From positions 11,732,501-11,796,500 of the forward strand of contig JBBMNZ010000018.1 of NCBI GenBank assembly GCA_037954325.1: 64,000 nucleotides of DNA, in the 5' to 3' direction. The notes under the pieces are model-generated. The model did no database searches and was not told the origin of the DNA. It saw only the letters and a program-made list of their open reading frames with translations. Shown in pieces: positions 25,561 to 40,117 of this stretch (positions are counted from its first letter, which is position 1; every line of letters begins with the position of its first letter). Source of the DNA: Fistularia commersonii. Taxonomy: Eukaryota; Chordata; Actinopteri; Syngnathiformes; Fistulariidae. A program made the position numbers and the translations under genes.

Positions 25561-26995
25561 CACGTATTTATTCTCGGAAAGTTAGCATGTGCTTCGCCCG
25601 GATTATCCTAAATTGTATTTTATCTTACATATCAGACGCGAATGTATGGCAAAAACATGCTATCATCCTTGATGCCTGCCAAGTGCGATGGGGACAGCTG
25701 GAACACCGCATCCTAACGCGGTATATGGCGACATCTAGCGGTGCTAAGTGGTATTACAACGGGAAAGGAGACAATGCAAGATGTGCAGTGCAAAGAAAAC
25801 TTTATTGAAACAATTAAATGTAAAACACAACTCTGAAAAGGTACATTGTCCAGATGCTTCATTTTTATCCTTTAGGCGACTTTTACGTCGTAGCACGTAG
25901 AACTCTTTTATATAAAAAAAAAAAACGTTTGACAACTTCATCTATAATTACAAAGCAAAAAAGGTGGGAAATATTAAGGCACTTGCTCTCTAGAAAAGGG
26001 CATAACGAGAAATGGCCACAAATAGAAATGCTTTCACTCATTTGGTTTTTAAGTTAGCAGAACATACCAAAGACAGCAGATGGCAGTAAGGTGAATCAAA
26101 ATTAACTTGTTGCTCTAAAAAAAATTTGGTCCTATGCCTTCAAGAAGTGGTCCTTGACATATATATTATAATTAACCAGGGTTATTAATAAATAAATGGA
26201 ATAAAGTCCAGAATGCTGCCACTGGTTTATGCATGAAATTATTAAAAAAAAGGGCAATTTAAAAAATTTAAAAATGAACAGAAGGTGGCAGTGGAGATCA
26301 TCCAAAATGGTCACGTACCAGTGTGACTCTTCAACAAGTCCAAACAAGTATAGGCAAAATCCTGGATCGCTCCTCCGAAATCTGAAAAGTCTTCTACTAT
26401 TTCTTGTTTTACTTTGGTTCATTTGGCACACTATGTCAGATTGAGAATGTAAGTATTAGAAATAAATTGTTAGCACTTCTGCCTCACAGCACGAAGGACA
26501 ATTCCAACATTGGACTTTTCTGTGTGGAGTTTGCAAGCTCTCCCGTGTCTGAGTGGGTTTCTTCCCACATGCAAAAACATGCACAAGGTTAATTGGGGGT
26601 GGGCGGGGGGGGAAGGGGAAAGTCCCCTTGAGTGTGAATCAGAGAGTGAACGGTTGTTTGGCTGGTTCAATATTTTGCCTTGTGATTGACTGGCGACCGG
26701 TCGAGGGTGCACCCCGCCTCTCGCTCAATGACAGCTGGGATAGGCTATGGCATCCCCCGCGACCCTGAGTGTAGGATAAGCGGTAGATAATACATAGATG
26801 GAACTGCTCTATCAAAACAGAATAATATATCCAGTTCATCTACATTGTATTAGGTCACAAAAGAAACAAGAAATAAAATAAAATAATGGTAATAAGATGA
26901 GAATAGATACGACATTCAAATTCAAAGTCTTTCCGATTGAGCTTGAATACTTCTTGAGATGAGGACCTGCGGTTTAGAAATGTGGTATTGAACAG
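25561..26995. other. Spacer between TLCD5 promoter and OAF 3' end
   Basis: No gene is seen. It contains a nearly complete dispersed repeat at 26469-26803. POU2F3, which sits between these genes in human, is not detectable here. Confidence 0.6.
26469..26803 (+). repeat. SINE-like repeat, near-complete copy (family A)
   Basis: It begins with the tRNA-like GTTAGCACTTCTGCCTCACA. It continues through GTGTGGAGTTTGCAAGCTCT, TTGACTGGCGACCGGTCGAG and AATGACAGCTGGGATAGGCT, and ends near GGATAAGCGGTAGATAAT. I know this succession as a very abundant teleost repeat. Other copies are at 35660-35979, 44262-44396 and 47.1-48.0 kb, all on the plus strand. Confidence 0.75.
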
Positions 26996-27001
26996 TTTAT
27001 T
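26996..27001 (-). terminator. Candidate OAF poly(A) signal
   Basis: AATAAA on the minus strand about 660 nt after the OAF stop. It is the first canonical hexamer I noticed downstream of the stop. Use is inferred. Confidence 0.45.
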
Positions 27002-27663
27002 TAATGCAAAAAGAATCTGCATGAGGTTATTTGTACACAAAAAAAAAAAAAAGATACAAAAATAGTCATCCATAATTTCACGTTGCAACCAAAATAAATA
27101 AAGCTAGCACTGGAGATGCATTATTATTTTTTTTAAATTAGCCAGCAACATTTCTTTGAACGATGAGATAGAAATGCCTGCCATCCAAAATTGCCTTCAA
27201 TAGAATTGAAGAGTGAGATTGCAGGATCAAACACGGGCCGTTGTTTCTCGCCTGGCTTGTCAGCTCTAGGCTGTTGCTTTCATTAAAAGGTCACTGTTGT
27301 CGGTCTGTCATTTGTCCCGATAATTTCTCCTGCTGAAGGCACAAAAATGACAGCCCTGTGGCAGCATCACATTATTCGCCAGTTATATGCCATTTTCCCA
27401 GAGACAGCTTATAGTTGGCGGCTCCTCTTGCAACATTGTGCTATATCGCTCTTTCTCCTTGCACAAAGGTTTTTGTTCTCATTTGGAACCTGGATTTTTT
27501 TTTTCAGCTTGAACATCTGGAGCTCACCACTACCCCCCACCTGAGACCGCTTCACTTAACATTATATAAACTGTGGCCCAGTTTTACTGTGTTTACTTTG
27601 AGTAGCATGGGTGGAGCAGCGTTGGCCTGGTCGGGGAAAGTGTATTTGGTCCGTAACAAAATG

Positions 27664-27938
27664 TTAGGTCTCCTCATCCCATAAACAAAGCTGTTTTTGG
27701 GGAACGTAGTAGGTAAAATGGTAGCCCTTGCTGCAGCTCTTTATGCCGCACTTGTAGGTGGAGCCTTTGCCCGTTGTGTCCCGGCTACGGCAGTACTTCA
27801 GCAGACACGGATACCACTCCAGACGCAAGCTGTATGTGCAGAGACACGGCTGCCACAAGTCCTTAGTAGAGTGACAGACCTGAATACTCTGCACGTCTGT
27901 TGTTTGGGGCAGGACCTCGAATATGGAGCCATCCACAC
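27664..27938 (-). CDS. oaf: OAF exon 4 (terminal coding exon)
   Basis: It completes Gly and then encodes VDGSIFEVLPQ and onwards to KQLCLWDEET and TAA at 27664-27666. It contains the cysteine pairs CLC, CLLKYC and CGIKSC. Confidence 0.95.
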
Positions 27939-30900
27939 CTACAACAAAGGGAAGAGGCGTTTTATTATCACAGCTCGTCGTTTGAAAAACAAAAGAGAGA
28001 TACAGTATCCGCGCCTGCACGGGGCATTCAGATTTCAACCGATTACAAATTGTAATGAACTCAAACAGGATCACAAAAAGGCTAAAAAGAGGGGAGATGG
28101 TGTAGTAAAAGGGCAGCTTTGTTATGCAAAGGAGATGCTGCGGTGATGGCCTTCACAGATAATGGCGTAGAACCGTGACCGTCAACATTGTTTCCTCCAG
28201 AGTGGTGCTGTAAAAGAACAGTAGCGCCGTCATATCGATTCTCCCCACCCGGGACAATTTCGACTTCATTTCTACTCAAGAAAACTAGCCATCTTCCCGA
28301 TGCTGAGACAAGAAGATGGATGTCCTTGCTTTACGGGGGAAAATACACGCGACAGACGGATTACAGTGATAACACACAGCTTGTATGGCGTGTAGTTCTG
28401 GGTTTGTGCAAAGGAAAAGGTTTTTTCTGAATTTCACAATGTGGTTTCATGTTGTTATGATGATGCAACGTGTTCATCCACATATTTAGAGCAGGTTTTT
28501 TTGAACCTGTTAAAAGGTAGATTTCCCAGCATATGCCGCCATTCTTTTTCGAAATCTTTTTGAGGTAACCGAACGCGAATTTCTTGTGTTCTGTTATCTA
28601 GTCATTGTTCCAGTCATATATTCATTACATTAGAATTATCAGCCTATACCATCGTCCAAAATATTACTTAAATGCGGAGCAAAAAAAAAAACAACTGTCT
28701 TACACTAAAGCCATTAGGAGGCTGTTACCACTTTCAGTTATTTAGATGATAAAGTATTATTTGAGGTGGCGCTAACCCCTATCGTGCCCTATCGTATCCT
28801 TAAATAAATAGGGCAAAGGCAAGGGACAAAACACTAACTGGGCAAAACATGTGGGTGGCGATACTGCAATACCTTGGGATTTACAATGATTTCCCTTATT
28901 CTAGGAAAGAGAAAAAAGAGAAAGAGAGCCCAAAACATTGCAAAATCTGTCACTAAAGGTTTGGTGAAACACTTGAGATGTCATTATTATAAAGCGAAGC
29001 TGCAGTGTTTTTTGTCGACGTTACAATACAATCTTTTCCGAGTAGAAGATACTAAGGGGTCTCTTTTTTATATGTTGAAATAAGACTACCGTGGCAAAGT
29101 GTTCATTTGAATAAAAAAAATGGAGGATTATGTCTTAACAGCCAGCCCATCTCTTTATCTTCACTGGATTACAGAAACAAGAGGTTGGGTGCATTTGTCT
29201 TTACCGAGGGTCGACCTTTAACCGTGTCCCGGTAACAAATTTCTTAGAAGCGACACCAGAAAATCTTTTGGAAATGTAAAGAGACAAGGTGACGAAAACT
29301 CGAGGCTCAAACTATAAACTATAACTGACTGGAAAGAACGCTCTGTGTGACACGGACCAGAAACGGGAGTGTTGCGGTGATAACGACTGGTCGGTGAAGT
29401 GAAAGAGGGAGAATGCAAAAATGGGGGCGGGTTAAGCGAGATATTCTGGAACTGATTGCGTACAAAGCGCATCTGTTCCGACGAACATCGGAAAAGAGAA
29501 CCAAGTGAGCACCGACCTTTGGCCAGCCAGTGTTTGACATCGGCCTCTCTTGTGTAAATTGCCTCCCGTGCCTCGCTACACATGTTGTGGATGTGCGAGC
29601 TGAGCTGCCAGGCCCGACTGAGATTGACCGACGCGCCCATCGTCAGCTGCTCCAGCCCCCTCCGCTCCTCTGCCAGGCGGATAGCGTGAGGATTTTTCTG
29701 GAGAATGAAAGAGAACACGTTACATCAGAAACTTTTGATGAAAAGCAAGTAATGGCGTTTGTCACACAAACAAATGAATGCCGCGGCGGGGTGTTTTGAT
29801 CTGTCGTGTGTGTACCTGTCTGAGACGAGCCATGGACTCGCTGGGAATGATCTCATTGCGGTTGAGGCGAGAGATGAAACACAAGGCCTGGTATTGGTTC
29901 TGTCCTCTCTCCAGCTCGCCCAGGATCAGCGCTCGGAATATCTTCACATCCTGCGAGGGGCGAGAGATGTCCGGCCGAATGAATAAACATACGACTTCCA
30001 GAAGAGGCTGAGGTGGCGTGTCGATGGCTTGGATGCAAAACCTCCTATCTGCAAATTTTTCGATTTTGGGTTTCGGCATTGAATGGTGAGAAACGGGATG
30101 GCTTCACATTTTCAGTCTATCTGCAAGATTATCCCGCCTTTTCTTTTGACATAAATGTCACATGACTAAACTCCTATGCGCACAATGAAGCAGATAAAAA
30201 TAAAAAAAAAAAACACTCATCGGCATTGTCAGTGGTAAAAAAAACATGCTATGTATTTTTAATTTATAACACAGAAATATAGTCTGAACAATAGAATATT
30301 CTTAAATATCTTTAACAAAGACCATACTATAATCAAATGAAATGTTTTTTCATTTCCTGAAAAAAGTGTTTTTTTGTCAAATAGGAGGTTTTGCGTTCCA
30401 GCCATCGGTGTGAAGCCGCGCTAAAATGTCCTACTGTCTATAAATGCAAACTCGTAGAGGAGCAAACTTCATTTTGGCGCTTACGTTTAAACTTTTCCAT
30501 TTACTCTAAGTAATTTAATATATGGACTTAAGCGTTGTCCAAACAACTGTCTGGTAAAGTAAATTATACTCGCTGTGCTCAAAGAACCACATCTGACAGT
30601 TTATTTCTATTTTGCAAGCCTGTGCAGTATTACTGTGCTGTTTTATCTCTCAAAAAGAGGCTGAGGTCTGAAAAGGATCATCAAAATCTCTCATAAGGGG
30701 TATCGAAACACATTTTCTCCTGTTAATCTATGAGAGACTGCAGAAGCTGAATGATGATAACGGAGAGTTTACCGAGAAAACATGTTGGTGTTGGCAAGTA
30801 CGTGAGAGATCTGGCACCAAACCCAAGGCCATAAAGAGTTCTGTGAGTAGACCAGCAAAGCATGATGGGAAGCTCCAACAGACCTGTCTTCTTATTCATT

Positions 30901-31692
30901 TGACACGACCCCGAGTCCACCCCCTTCCCACTTTAAGCTCTGGTCCCGAATGCCCCTCCTCCACTTTTCACACTCCCATCTGAGGCAAACAGGCTCCAGA
31001 GGAGACGTTTCAAGGCTCTCACTCCCCGAGCAGAGGGGACTGGAACGATAAACAGACCACAGATAACTCATTGAGAGCTCTCTTGAAACTCGCCGGAGCC
31101 GCTGCCAGAATGAAATGACTGTACGAAGGACCGATAGGAACACAGCTGGTCTCAGAAGCTCTGCAGCTTTTCATAAACCATCACTGGTTCCTCATTGTGA
31201 GAAACCACTTTTGTCTCTGAAAGGAGTTTCTGGCAGAGATACAATACAAGCATGGGGTATTCCGGCAGACAATTGTGGGATACCGTGACCTTTGGAGAGC
31301 AAATTACTGAACAAATATTGATTTGTGGCCTTCGTGTGATATTAACCTCACGCGCCTCTGTGAAGCCCAATGAAAAGATGGATTTGCAGGGAACATGGAG
31401 GCAAAAGGGAGTCAAAAATAAATATCTCAGACATCCCCATACTGTCATAACGATCCCGCATTGATTTTTTTTTATTTTTATTTTATTTATTTTTTTACGG
31501 CAGAACGATTTAAGAGCCCTCGAGCACAGAGAAGTTACCGGTAAAGCGGTAAATAGAATGAGATAATAAGTATACGGTACAAAGCCAACAGAGAAACAGG
31601 CAAAAGTACCATTTGCCTTCAAGTGTGGGGAGACTCAGAGGCCACTACTTCAAGACCTCCCATATTGCAGACACATGGCGCTATGCAAGGAC

Positions 31693-31735
<43 letters not shown>

Positions 31736-34036
31736 ACACATGTATAGGCAGAGAAAGACAGAGAAGGGGGAAGACATTCACGTCAGCCACATGGATTTGC
31801 CCCAGGGTCCTCCAGATAATTACAGAGAGGAGAGCGGCTCCACCAACCCCGGCTTCTTCGGAGACTACACCACGCTAAAGTGCGGACACTTAGCTCTCCT
31901 CCTCCTCTTTTTCATTATATGTCCAGATTAATGATTATCTCCTGGTAGTGTCCGGAGACTGGATTCCTGCCAAAAGGTCGAGAAGAGGGTACAGCTACCG
32001 ATGTTACTTCTCGTGTCCAGCTAATATCATCCTGGGACCATTGTTCATGTTAAACGGCCCAGTGTGACCTTTTGGCTTTTGACTATGGGATATATTTAAA
32101 AGGAATTCTGAATGATACATCGAGGAGTTGGTGTCAAAACTTCTGGGAAATGTCTAGACCGGCACCTTTTGGGGTTTCGGGTTTCCAACATTTCTACCAA
32201 AATAAGCACCTTTCCAGTTAATTATGAACGGACTGAGGTTACTGGCGGGGTTAAATCAGTAATAATAACGGTCTATTTCTCAGCCGTTGAGGTGCAGCAG
32301 AAATGATAATCAGCGGGGCTTTCAAAAGCAAACAGTGACATCACGGCTACTGTGAATACCCAGACAGAAGCGGTGGCTCATGTCTGCTCGCCTAAAGGTT
32401 CAGTTTGAAGATACATGGGGATTTGTTTGTAAAAGAAAACAGTGGGGAATTAAAGGAGTGTGAGGACTTTAATGGTAGTTACTCATTAAAAAAAAAAAAG
32501 CCAATATTGGCATTGGGCCTAGCCAGCTATCAAAATGTATTAAATGAGTCATTCACAACCTACACCCGAATTTATCTCCGTGAAACTTAATATGGTTAAT
32601 AATTTCCCAAATGCATGGGTTTTAAGAAGTGCTCCCTCATAGAAATATTATGTGATGTTCTGATCTTCATCTTTGATCAGTCAAAGCAAAGATGATGACA
32701 TGGATGGATATGTAAGCAAAAGGAAGTGAAATTAGCATCAGTGGGAAATATCTTCAATAATACCGCAGCTGTTGACAATTCTAAAACAAGTGTGCAAAAC
32801 TAACACAGGCGTGATCCATATCTCATCGATTCTCTTGAAAGAATTCCTCACTTATCATGTGGCTTTAAAAAAAAAAAACATGACTCCTTATCAAGGCCAT
32901 TGTTACATGAATTTAGAGAGCAAGATATGCTTGCGTGACTGCAATAGTAAGGGTATATAACAATAAATGTGCAAAATATCATGAATATATAAGCTCTGAT
33001 CACGAAACCGATACAAAAGAATAGGTCTTACGTTGCAATAGATTAAGCCAAATATAAAAAAGTGCCAAGTTCATGCTGAATTAAAATGGTACTGCGGTTT
33101 TATCTCGCTTTTGCATAATACGTTTGGAAAAAAATAAAAAAATAAATAAAAAATCAAAGCAAAACTGCTACCCTGTCTGCAAATAATAAGAATACCTCAT
33201 AGTGGCTGCATTCCAGGTTAGACATATTATACGCCCAAGAGGCTAAAAGCAAACGGACTTCTAATTCACTTTAGGCACATTGTGGTCAATTAAACTTAAT
33301 GCTCTTGAATATCAAACCTCGATCTTTTGAATTTCCAAAATCTCCATGGTGAAATGCAGCCCAAAGTCATGAACATGAGTCACTCCCTAAAACTGCATTA
33401 CCCCCAGACTTAAATGAAATTAAAGGTTTGCGGACCCAACGTTTAAGAGAAAATAACCAGGTACATTAAGAATTAAAAGGGTGGCATTTTCCCATCTTGA
33501 AAGAGGCAAGAAATACCATAATCAAAGGACAGTGTAGTCTTGAGTTTTTTTGCCCCCACCAGAGCAGTTTAAATGTCACCACAGCTATAAATAATCCACA
33601 CAAGAACAGATTCCTTCGCATTGCTTCGTGACACCCAGGACTTGGACCATTTGCAGACAAACTAGCACTGGCCAGCAGCCAAACACAGGCCTGCATTCAT
33701 GCAACCTCACTAGTGGGTCACAGAGAGACCTGTTAAACAGGAGAAGGGGGGGGGGGTTGTTTCATCAGCGGTTACCTTTGGTGAGCCAGATTATTTAAGG
33801 GGAACACAAAAGCCTATTCAGACACTCTAAGGGTGCCATTTACAGTGAACAATCTCAGTCAATGTAGCTGCAGCCCGGCAGCCCAGATAGACTCTTCAAC
33901 GTGTGCGAAAATGACGGTAATATGAAGGCGTACGATAAAACCAAGTACTTAAATAACCTAGTGAATACATTACTGGGTCCCATTCACTTCAAGCCACTCC
34001 AAACTGTCCTCACACTTGCATGCATGGATGGTAATT

Positions 34037-34073
<37 letters not shown>

Positions 34074-35603
34074 GCACAGTGCATGGGCCAGTGCATATCC
34101 CTTGTGCAGGGGGGTTCTTCCTGTTTTCCAATCCCCTCTAAGACCCTGTCGGTTGATAAGGCTGATGGCTGGCTCTGGACTCCTGCTAGTCAGCCGCTAT
34201 TTGATGATTCATTTGGGATGGCCGTGGAATGACTGTCTGTGAGTTTTCCCTTGGTTTAATTTTTTTTTTTTTTGTTAATTAAATAAATGGTGGCTGAACA
34301 CAGAAGTACCAGAAACTCTAAACAGCCGTTTCAATGAAACTTCTGATAAACGTATATTAATTGACAAATTTCAACAATTAAAGATGAAAATTACACAAAG
34401 CCTTGCAAACAATCCCGCTAACGTCTATGTCATTTCATAAATGACAAAATATACTGAGCTTCCTAAAGAAAGGATCGACCGTATTTGGTGACAGGGGATG
34501 GTAATTTTCGCGGTGCACGAGAGGAGCCTCGTCAAAGAATGCAGGTGAAGAACGCGGATTAAAGATCAGGCTGAAAGGGTAAGGCCTACTCGCAGACAAA
34601 AGGAGTCAGGAGAGAAGTCGCAGCACTAAGGGATGCCCCAGTTGAACCTAATTACAGAGGCTCCGACGGCAGGAATGCAGAGTCACATTTGTGGCCGGAC
34701 ACCTGGCTGTCCAAAAAGTGAACCAATTAGCAAAAAAACTGCTCGTGAATGGACTGTAAAAACACCGGGGAGAAAAGCTGCTCCCGTTGGCGTTTCTCCT
34801 CTCCACAGTGAAAGGTAGCTAACTTTGGGAGTTTATACTTGAAGTTTATTTGATCTGCAAAAAGCCCTTCCAACCATTGCCAGACAAGTCCAGATCACAC
34901 TGAGGGAACTATTAATTCATGTAAAGTAGACACAATTATCCACTGACGCGAGCTGTTTACGTAAACCCTGCCTTCAGGAAATGAGCGGGAGAAAACCAGC
35001 AAGTGTTAACATGGAAGGAAATGAGGCGGATAGATAAGGGGGTAAACAATGGAGACAACTAGTGTCCCAATCTGATTCACTGTAACTATTGTTCTGCAGC
35101 TTTCATATCCTGTAGCACTACAATTAAAAGCTTTTTTTTTTAAAAAAAACGAGACAACAATGAGACGTTCAGAGATATAAGAATAAGAACAACTTTATTT
35201 ATCCCAAAGGAAATAGTTATATAGTAGATATAGTATAGATATATAGATATGTAGATATAGTCATTACTCTTTGTAGAGGCACATTATCTGAAAGATACAA
35301 GGATTTAACATTGTCTCTCCTCTACTAATAGGTGCTTACTTAAATTATACAGTATCTAATATATCGTCACCCTCTTAAAATAACCGCCTAAGTTGTTTTC
35401 CAGATTTTTTCAGGAAACACAAAAACTGAACTCTTGACATAGGTAATTTCTACTAAAGGGGTAGAATCTGTTTAACTGAGGATGTAGGCAATTTTGCCAG
35501 AGGTGGTCAGCATCATGTAGAAATAATTTAGGAAAAAAAAAAAATTGTAAAAAAAACAAACAAATGACTTAGGCGATTATTTTAAGAGAGTGATGATATG
35601 TGA

Positions 35604-35636
<33 letters not shown>

Positions 35637-38600
35637 GAAAAATGGGATGGAGCTTTCACATCACAGCAGGAGCGAGCCTGGTTCAATTCCCACAAGGAGT
35701 TTGCATGTTCTCCCCGTGTCTGCGTCGATTTCCTCGCGGTTCTCGGATTTCCTCCCACATTCCAAACATACGCGGAAGGTTAATTGCACAAAAATTGGGA
35801 AAATTGCACTTAAGTGTGACTAAGAGAGTGAAAGTTTGTCTCTGTATAAGACCCTGCGATTGACCGGCGACTGGTCCGGGGTGAACCCTGCCTCTCGCCC
35901 AGTGACAGCTGGGATAGGATCCAGACCCTAGTGACCCAGAGTACAGGCTGACCAGTACAGATGATGAATGAATGAATTTATAATATAAATCAACATAAAA
36001 GAAAATTATCTGATATGTGGATAGCAATCAATCATGGCTTGGCAACCAGTGATCACGTTATTTTACAAAATCGTAATTTCCGGACTACTGAGCGCTCCTG
36101 GATATAAGACGCACCGGCTAAAAATAAATACAATCATACATATATGTGTACATATATAGGCTGTACTTGCCTATAAGCTGCAGGTGTTCATGTTGAAATA
36201 TGAGATATTTACACAGAATTTCTTTTTTTAACTTTTAATTAAATAGATACTGGTAACATCCATAAATACATACTAGAAATGCTTTTCTCCAAACAGTGCC
36301 AGTAACACGGCTGACGAAAAAGATTAATTATGGAACAAGGAAAAGTCCATCCATCCGTCCATCTATTTCTATCCCCGCTTTGTCCTACTCCAGCTGATCG
36401 CTATCTTCATCTTCCTCCTGCGCACTAAAACCATAAAAATCATCTTCTGTGTCGGAATTGAACAGCTTCAGAATTTCACGGTAATGTTGTTTTGTCCGAT
36501 GTGACGAGGCTAAATGTTTTGGCGGCATGAAGCTTGTTAGCCCCCCACAAAAAAAATCCATAAATTAACCGCATCACTGTTGAAGCCACAGTGTTCAAAG
36601 CGCGTGAAAAAAGTAGCAGCTTATGATTCGGAAATTACAGTACTTGGTTATTGTCTTTGAGGCAGCCTATACAGCTGTCAGACTTTCCTATATGAACTTA
36701 AATTGTTTACATAGCAGAGTTGTAATTCAATCAGTTAGAAAAATACACAGAGAACTGAAGAATTGTTTAGAAATGAAGTTTTCCATTCAGAATTCAAATA
36801 TTCGGTCACAATGTCTGCACAACACAGGGCACTCATTCAAGTTAGTGTGTTTGAAACGAAACAGGCCAAGCAAACCAGAGTGACAAAGCCACGAATTGAA
36901 TTTAACTATCTTCCTTGACACGGCGGGGCAGAGGGAGGGGAAAAAAAAAGGCTTTTGCTGAGCTGAGTGAAAACCTTTGCTGGCTTTTCTGTTGCCAACT
37001 GCGATCTTAGATTCTCCGAGGTAGACAACTGATGACTTTGCAAATTGAAAAGAGCAACAATACCAGGGATGATCAAACGCCGGTACTCCAGATCCCTGCC
37101 GTCCCAGATCATCGGAGAAAGGGGGGGAGGAAATGGAATCAGGTGGGTGAAAAATGCCTTTGAGAGACTGTGGGAATTGAAAGCCTTTTCTTTATCTGAA
37201 GCATTAAAGATGAACATCTGGTAGACGGGTGGGAGGAGGGAGAAGGATAAAGACATCAACAGGGGTTGAGGGGCCACGAGAGGCCAAAAGGAGGCCCATG
37301 TGAGCTTTGAAGGCCGAGGACAAGAGCAAAGGAGCTATTTTTTAAAGTCAATAGGGAATAAGAAGTGCTGAAGTTCAAGACCGAAACGGTATTGGTTTAT
37401 CGGGTGAAAGACTGCTGCTTGCAATCATGGGCAAACAGTGAGCAATTAAGGGAATTAAAAAGAAGATCCTCAACATCGACAATAAAAATCCATGAATATA
37501 TTAGGCCATGACTGCTCATTCATTTCCGACACGTTCCGAATAAACAGTGTGGCAATTCCAAATGAATCACACTATTCAAATTTCCCCACGTCGAGTCACA
37601 GCATGACAAGTATACTTGTTTATCTTGATTTTTACATTTAATCCTCGAAAAACGTGGGAGAGGTTTTTTTATCACACCGGTGTAAAACGAACCAAAAAAA
37701 TTTAAAAAATTGGGGTTACAAGGCAAATCGTGTCGATCCATCCGAGTTGCTGCAACTCGGGAGTTTAATTTTGTTGAGAAGGTGCGAATTAAATTACTCA
37801 TATTTTTGTTAGTTTTGTTACACATATTTGCTCTGCAGGCTTGGGCTTCAGCCAAGAGAGAAGTGTATTTGTTTGACGGTTTATAGCAAACTCCAACAAG
37901 CTTTTTTTTTTATTTCACATTGTTATAGGGACATAGTGACTCAACTGTGCTTAATATCACAACAGTATGTGGGGTCATTTCACACTACAGCGTGTCCTTA
38001 ACACTATCTGAAACAATATTATCCTTGGCAAGACACCACTGGCTTATAGAGGAAAGTTTTTCCCAGCGATTTAAAAAAAAAAAATGAACAACAGTCTGGG
38101 TGTGGCGAAACTGATAAAGTGGTGACTGGACCAACTGAAGGTTTCTACGATGAGTAGAAGGGAAAAAATGGTTCTTGTGGCAGATACTACGGTTACTCTT
38201 CTCATCAGAATCAGCTTTGCTGGCTAAAGTATGTTCACAGATACAAAGAATTTGGCTCCGGTACACGGTTACACCTGATACTGACATTGCGGTAAACAGC
38301 GATGCAAAGTGCAATGTAGGCTGGAGAGGCAATTCAAGAGATACATAAAATATGACTGTATATATACAGTGTATGTAGCACAGTATGTGTATATAGTGGT
38401 AAGAATCCATAAATATGCAAATCAGCTATAAAATGGAAAAGCCAACAACAACCAGGTCTGACTGGAGTTACTTAAGGCCACCTTGGTCTCAACTCATGTT
38501 TTGGTGACTGAAATAAAGCTGATACATGAGCTAACCTACTTTTTTTTCCCCCTGCACCAGTGTTATTGTTTACTAAATTATAAGTCTTAGCAGTGTGAGA

Positions 38601-40051
38601 CTGAATTCCAGGTAGCCGCCAACATCTGCCTCTCATGTGACCCATGAGAGCAGCGGGAGCGGCTCTGGCCGTGCCTTCGGCGATAAATTGTAAAATGCGC
38701 ATTTTCCAACGTGTTACCCGAGTTAGACCAAAACTAAAGTGAATATAAATGGTGGCGTCTGGTGCACTGTTGCCGTTGGTGATTTCAAGAGCTCGTCGAC
38801 CGTCAAGAGGCCAGTTATTCAACTCGGAACGGCATGCGAATCAGCATTTCTATTTCACTGGCAATTTCAACGGGGGAATGCGAATCCCATTTTTATGCAT
38901 GTACTCTATATCATTTGTGGAATGCATTCAGAAAATGTTAAACCCCACAGCGCCATACGGCTGTCTTTTGTGGCCCATTGACAAAATGTTTTTCTTTACA
39001 TGAATCTAGATTTATTAGCGGGGGCTTTGTTCAAGTGCAGCCGAGATTCCGGAGCATGTAAATGTGTGCGAGGATGTGCCTCATTACATCTGGCGAATAG
39101 CGTGTGTCAATTCAGATGGGTTGCTTACATTCCTGCATTGACAAAGACACAACTTTTGACGTGAGAACTTGACATCCGAAGTATTAACTGACCAGCATTT
39201 TTTTTTTTTTTCCTGGCAATGTTCACCCGAATAAATTGACCAAAAACAGCTTCGAAAAAGAAATAAATAAGTGAGACATTTTTGTTGGATTAATCCCAAG
39301 CTTTAGTTTCACTCAAGGTCTTTAGACTTGACTATAAATTACATCAGTGCTTGTTGGGGGAAAACGCAAAGCTGTGGTGGAGTGGAATCTAACAAACATG
39401 TTTATAGGAATACCACTTTTCGACGGAATATCTATGTTTACATGGCTGTCCTATCAAGGATACTCCTATACTGTAAACAGATTGCTGCTGTTAAACATAA
39501 TTTGGAGTTTCCAATGTAAATACCGTACTAGACTTTGAAAGCTAGGATCGCAGCGGAGACAAAACACAACCCTGGCAAAGTTTTCTGGCCCGGAGGCCCG
39601 AGACAGCGATCAGACCATGAAAATACTGCAAGGCGGTTACAACAGAAACATAATTAACCATCCAAAGCCGAATGCAAAATAACAGCAGACTGCAGGTATT
39701 CTTAGTGAAAGCTGAAAGCACTTATACTAACAACGCGCTGCTTTCCGCCGATTAAAGATCGATTTAAACCAAGGCCGATAGTATCAATAGAAACTCCTAA
39801 GCAACTGGCATGTGAAATGCTTTATTTTCAATTTGCAAAACTATTTGGAATTTCAAAGCACTCATTTGTGTACAACAACGGTGCAACCAAGTCCAATATA
39901 TGGGCCGCCCGCCATCAACTGCGGTGACCATGAATGTCTGAGTATACACACGCACACACACACACACACACACACATATACATACATACATATACTTATA
40001 TATGTGTATGTAAACATACATACACATATATACATATACACACATATACAA

Positions 40052-40117
<66 letters not shown>

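Noticed and set aside
25561..27663. Search for POU2F3 exons between OAF and TLCD5
   Set aside because: No POU-specific or homeodomain-like peptide was seen on either strand; only a SINE-like repeat and the OAF 3'UTR are present.
27697..28146. 149-codon plus-strand ORF over OAF exon 4
   Set aside because: Antisense shadow of a conserved OAF exon.
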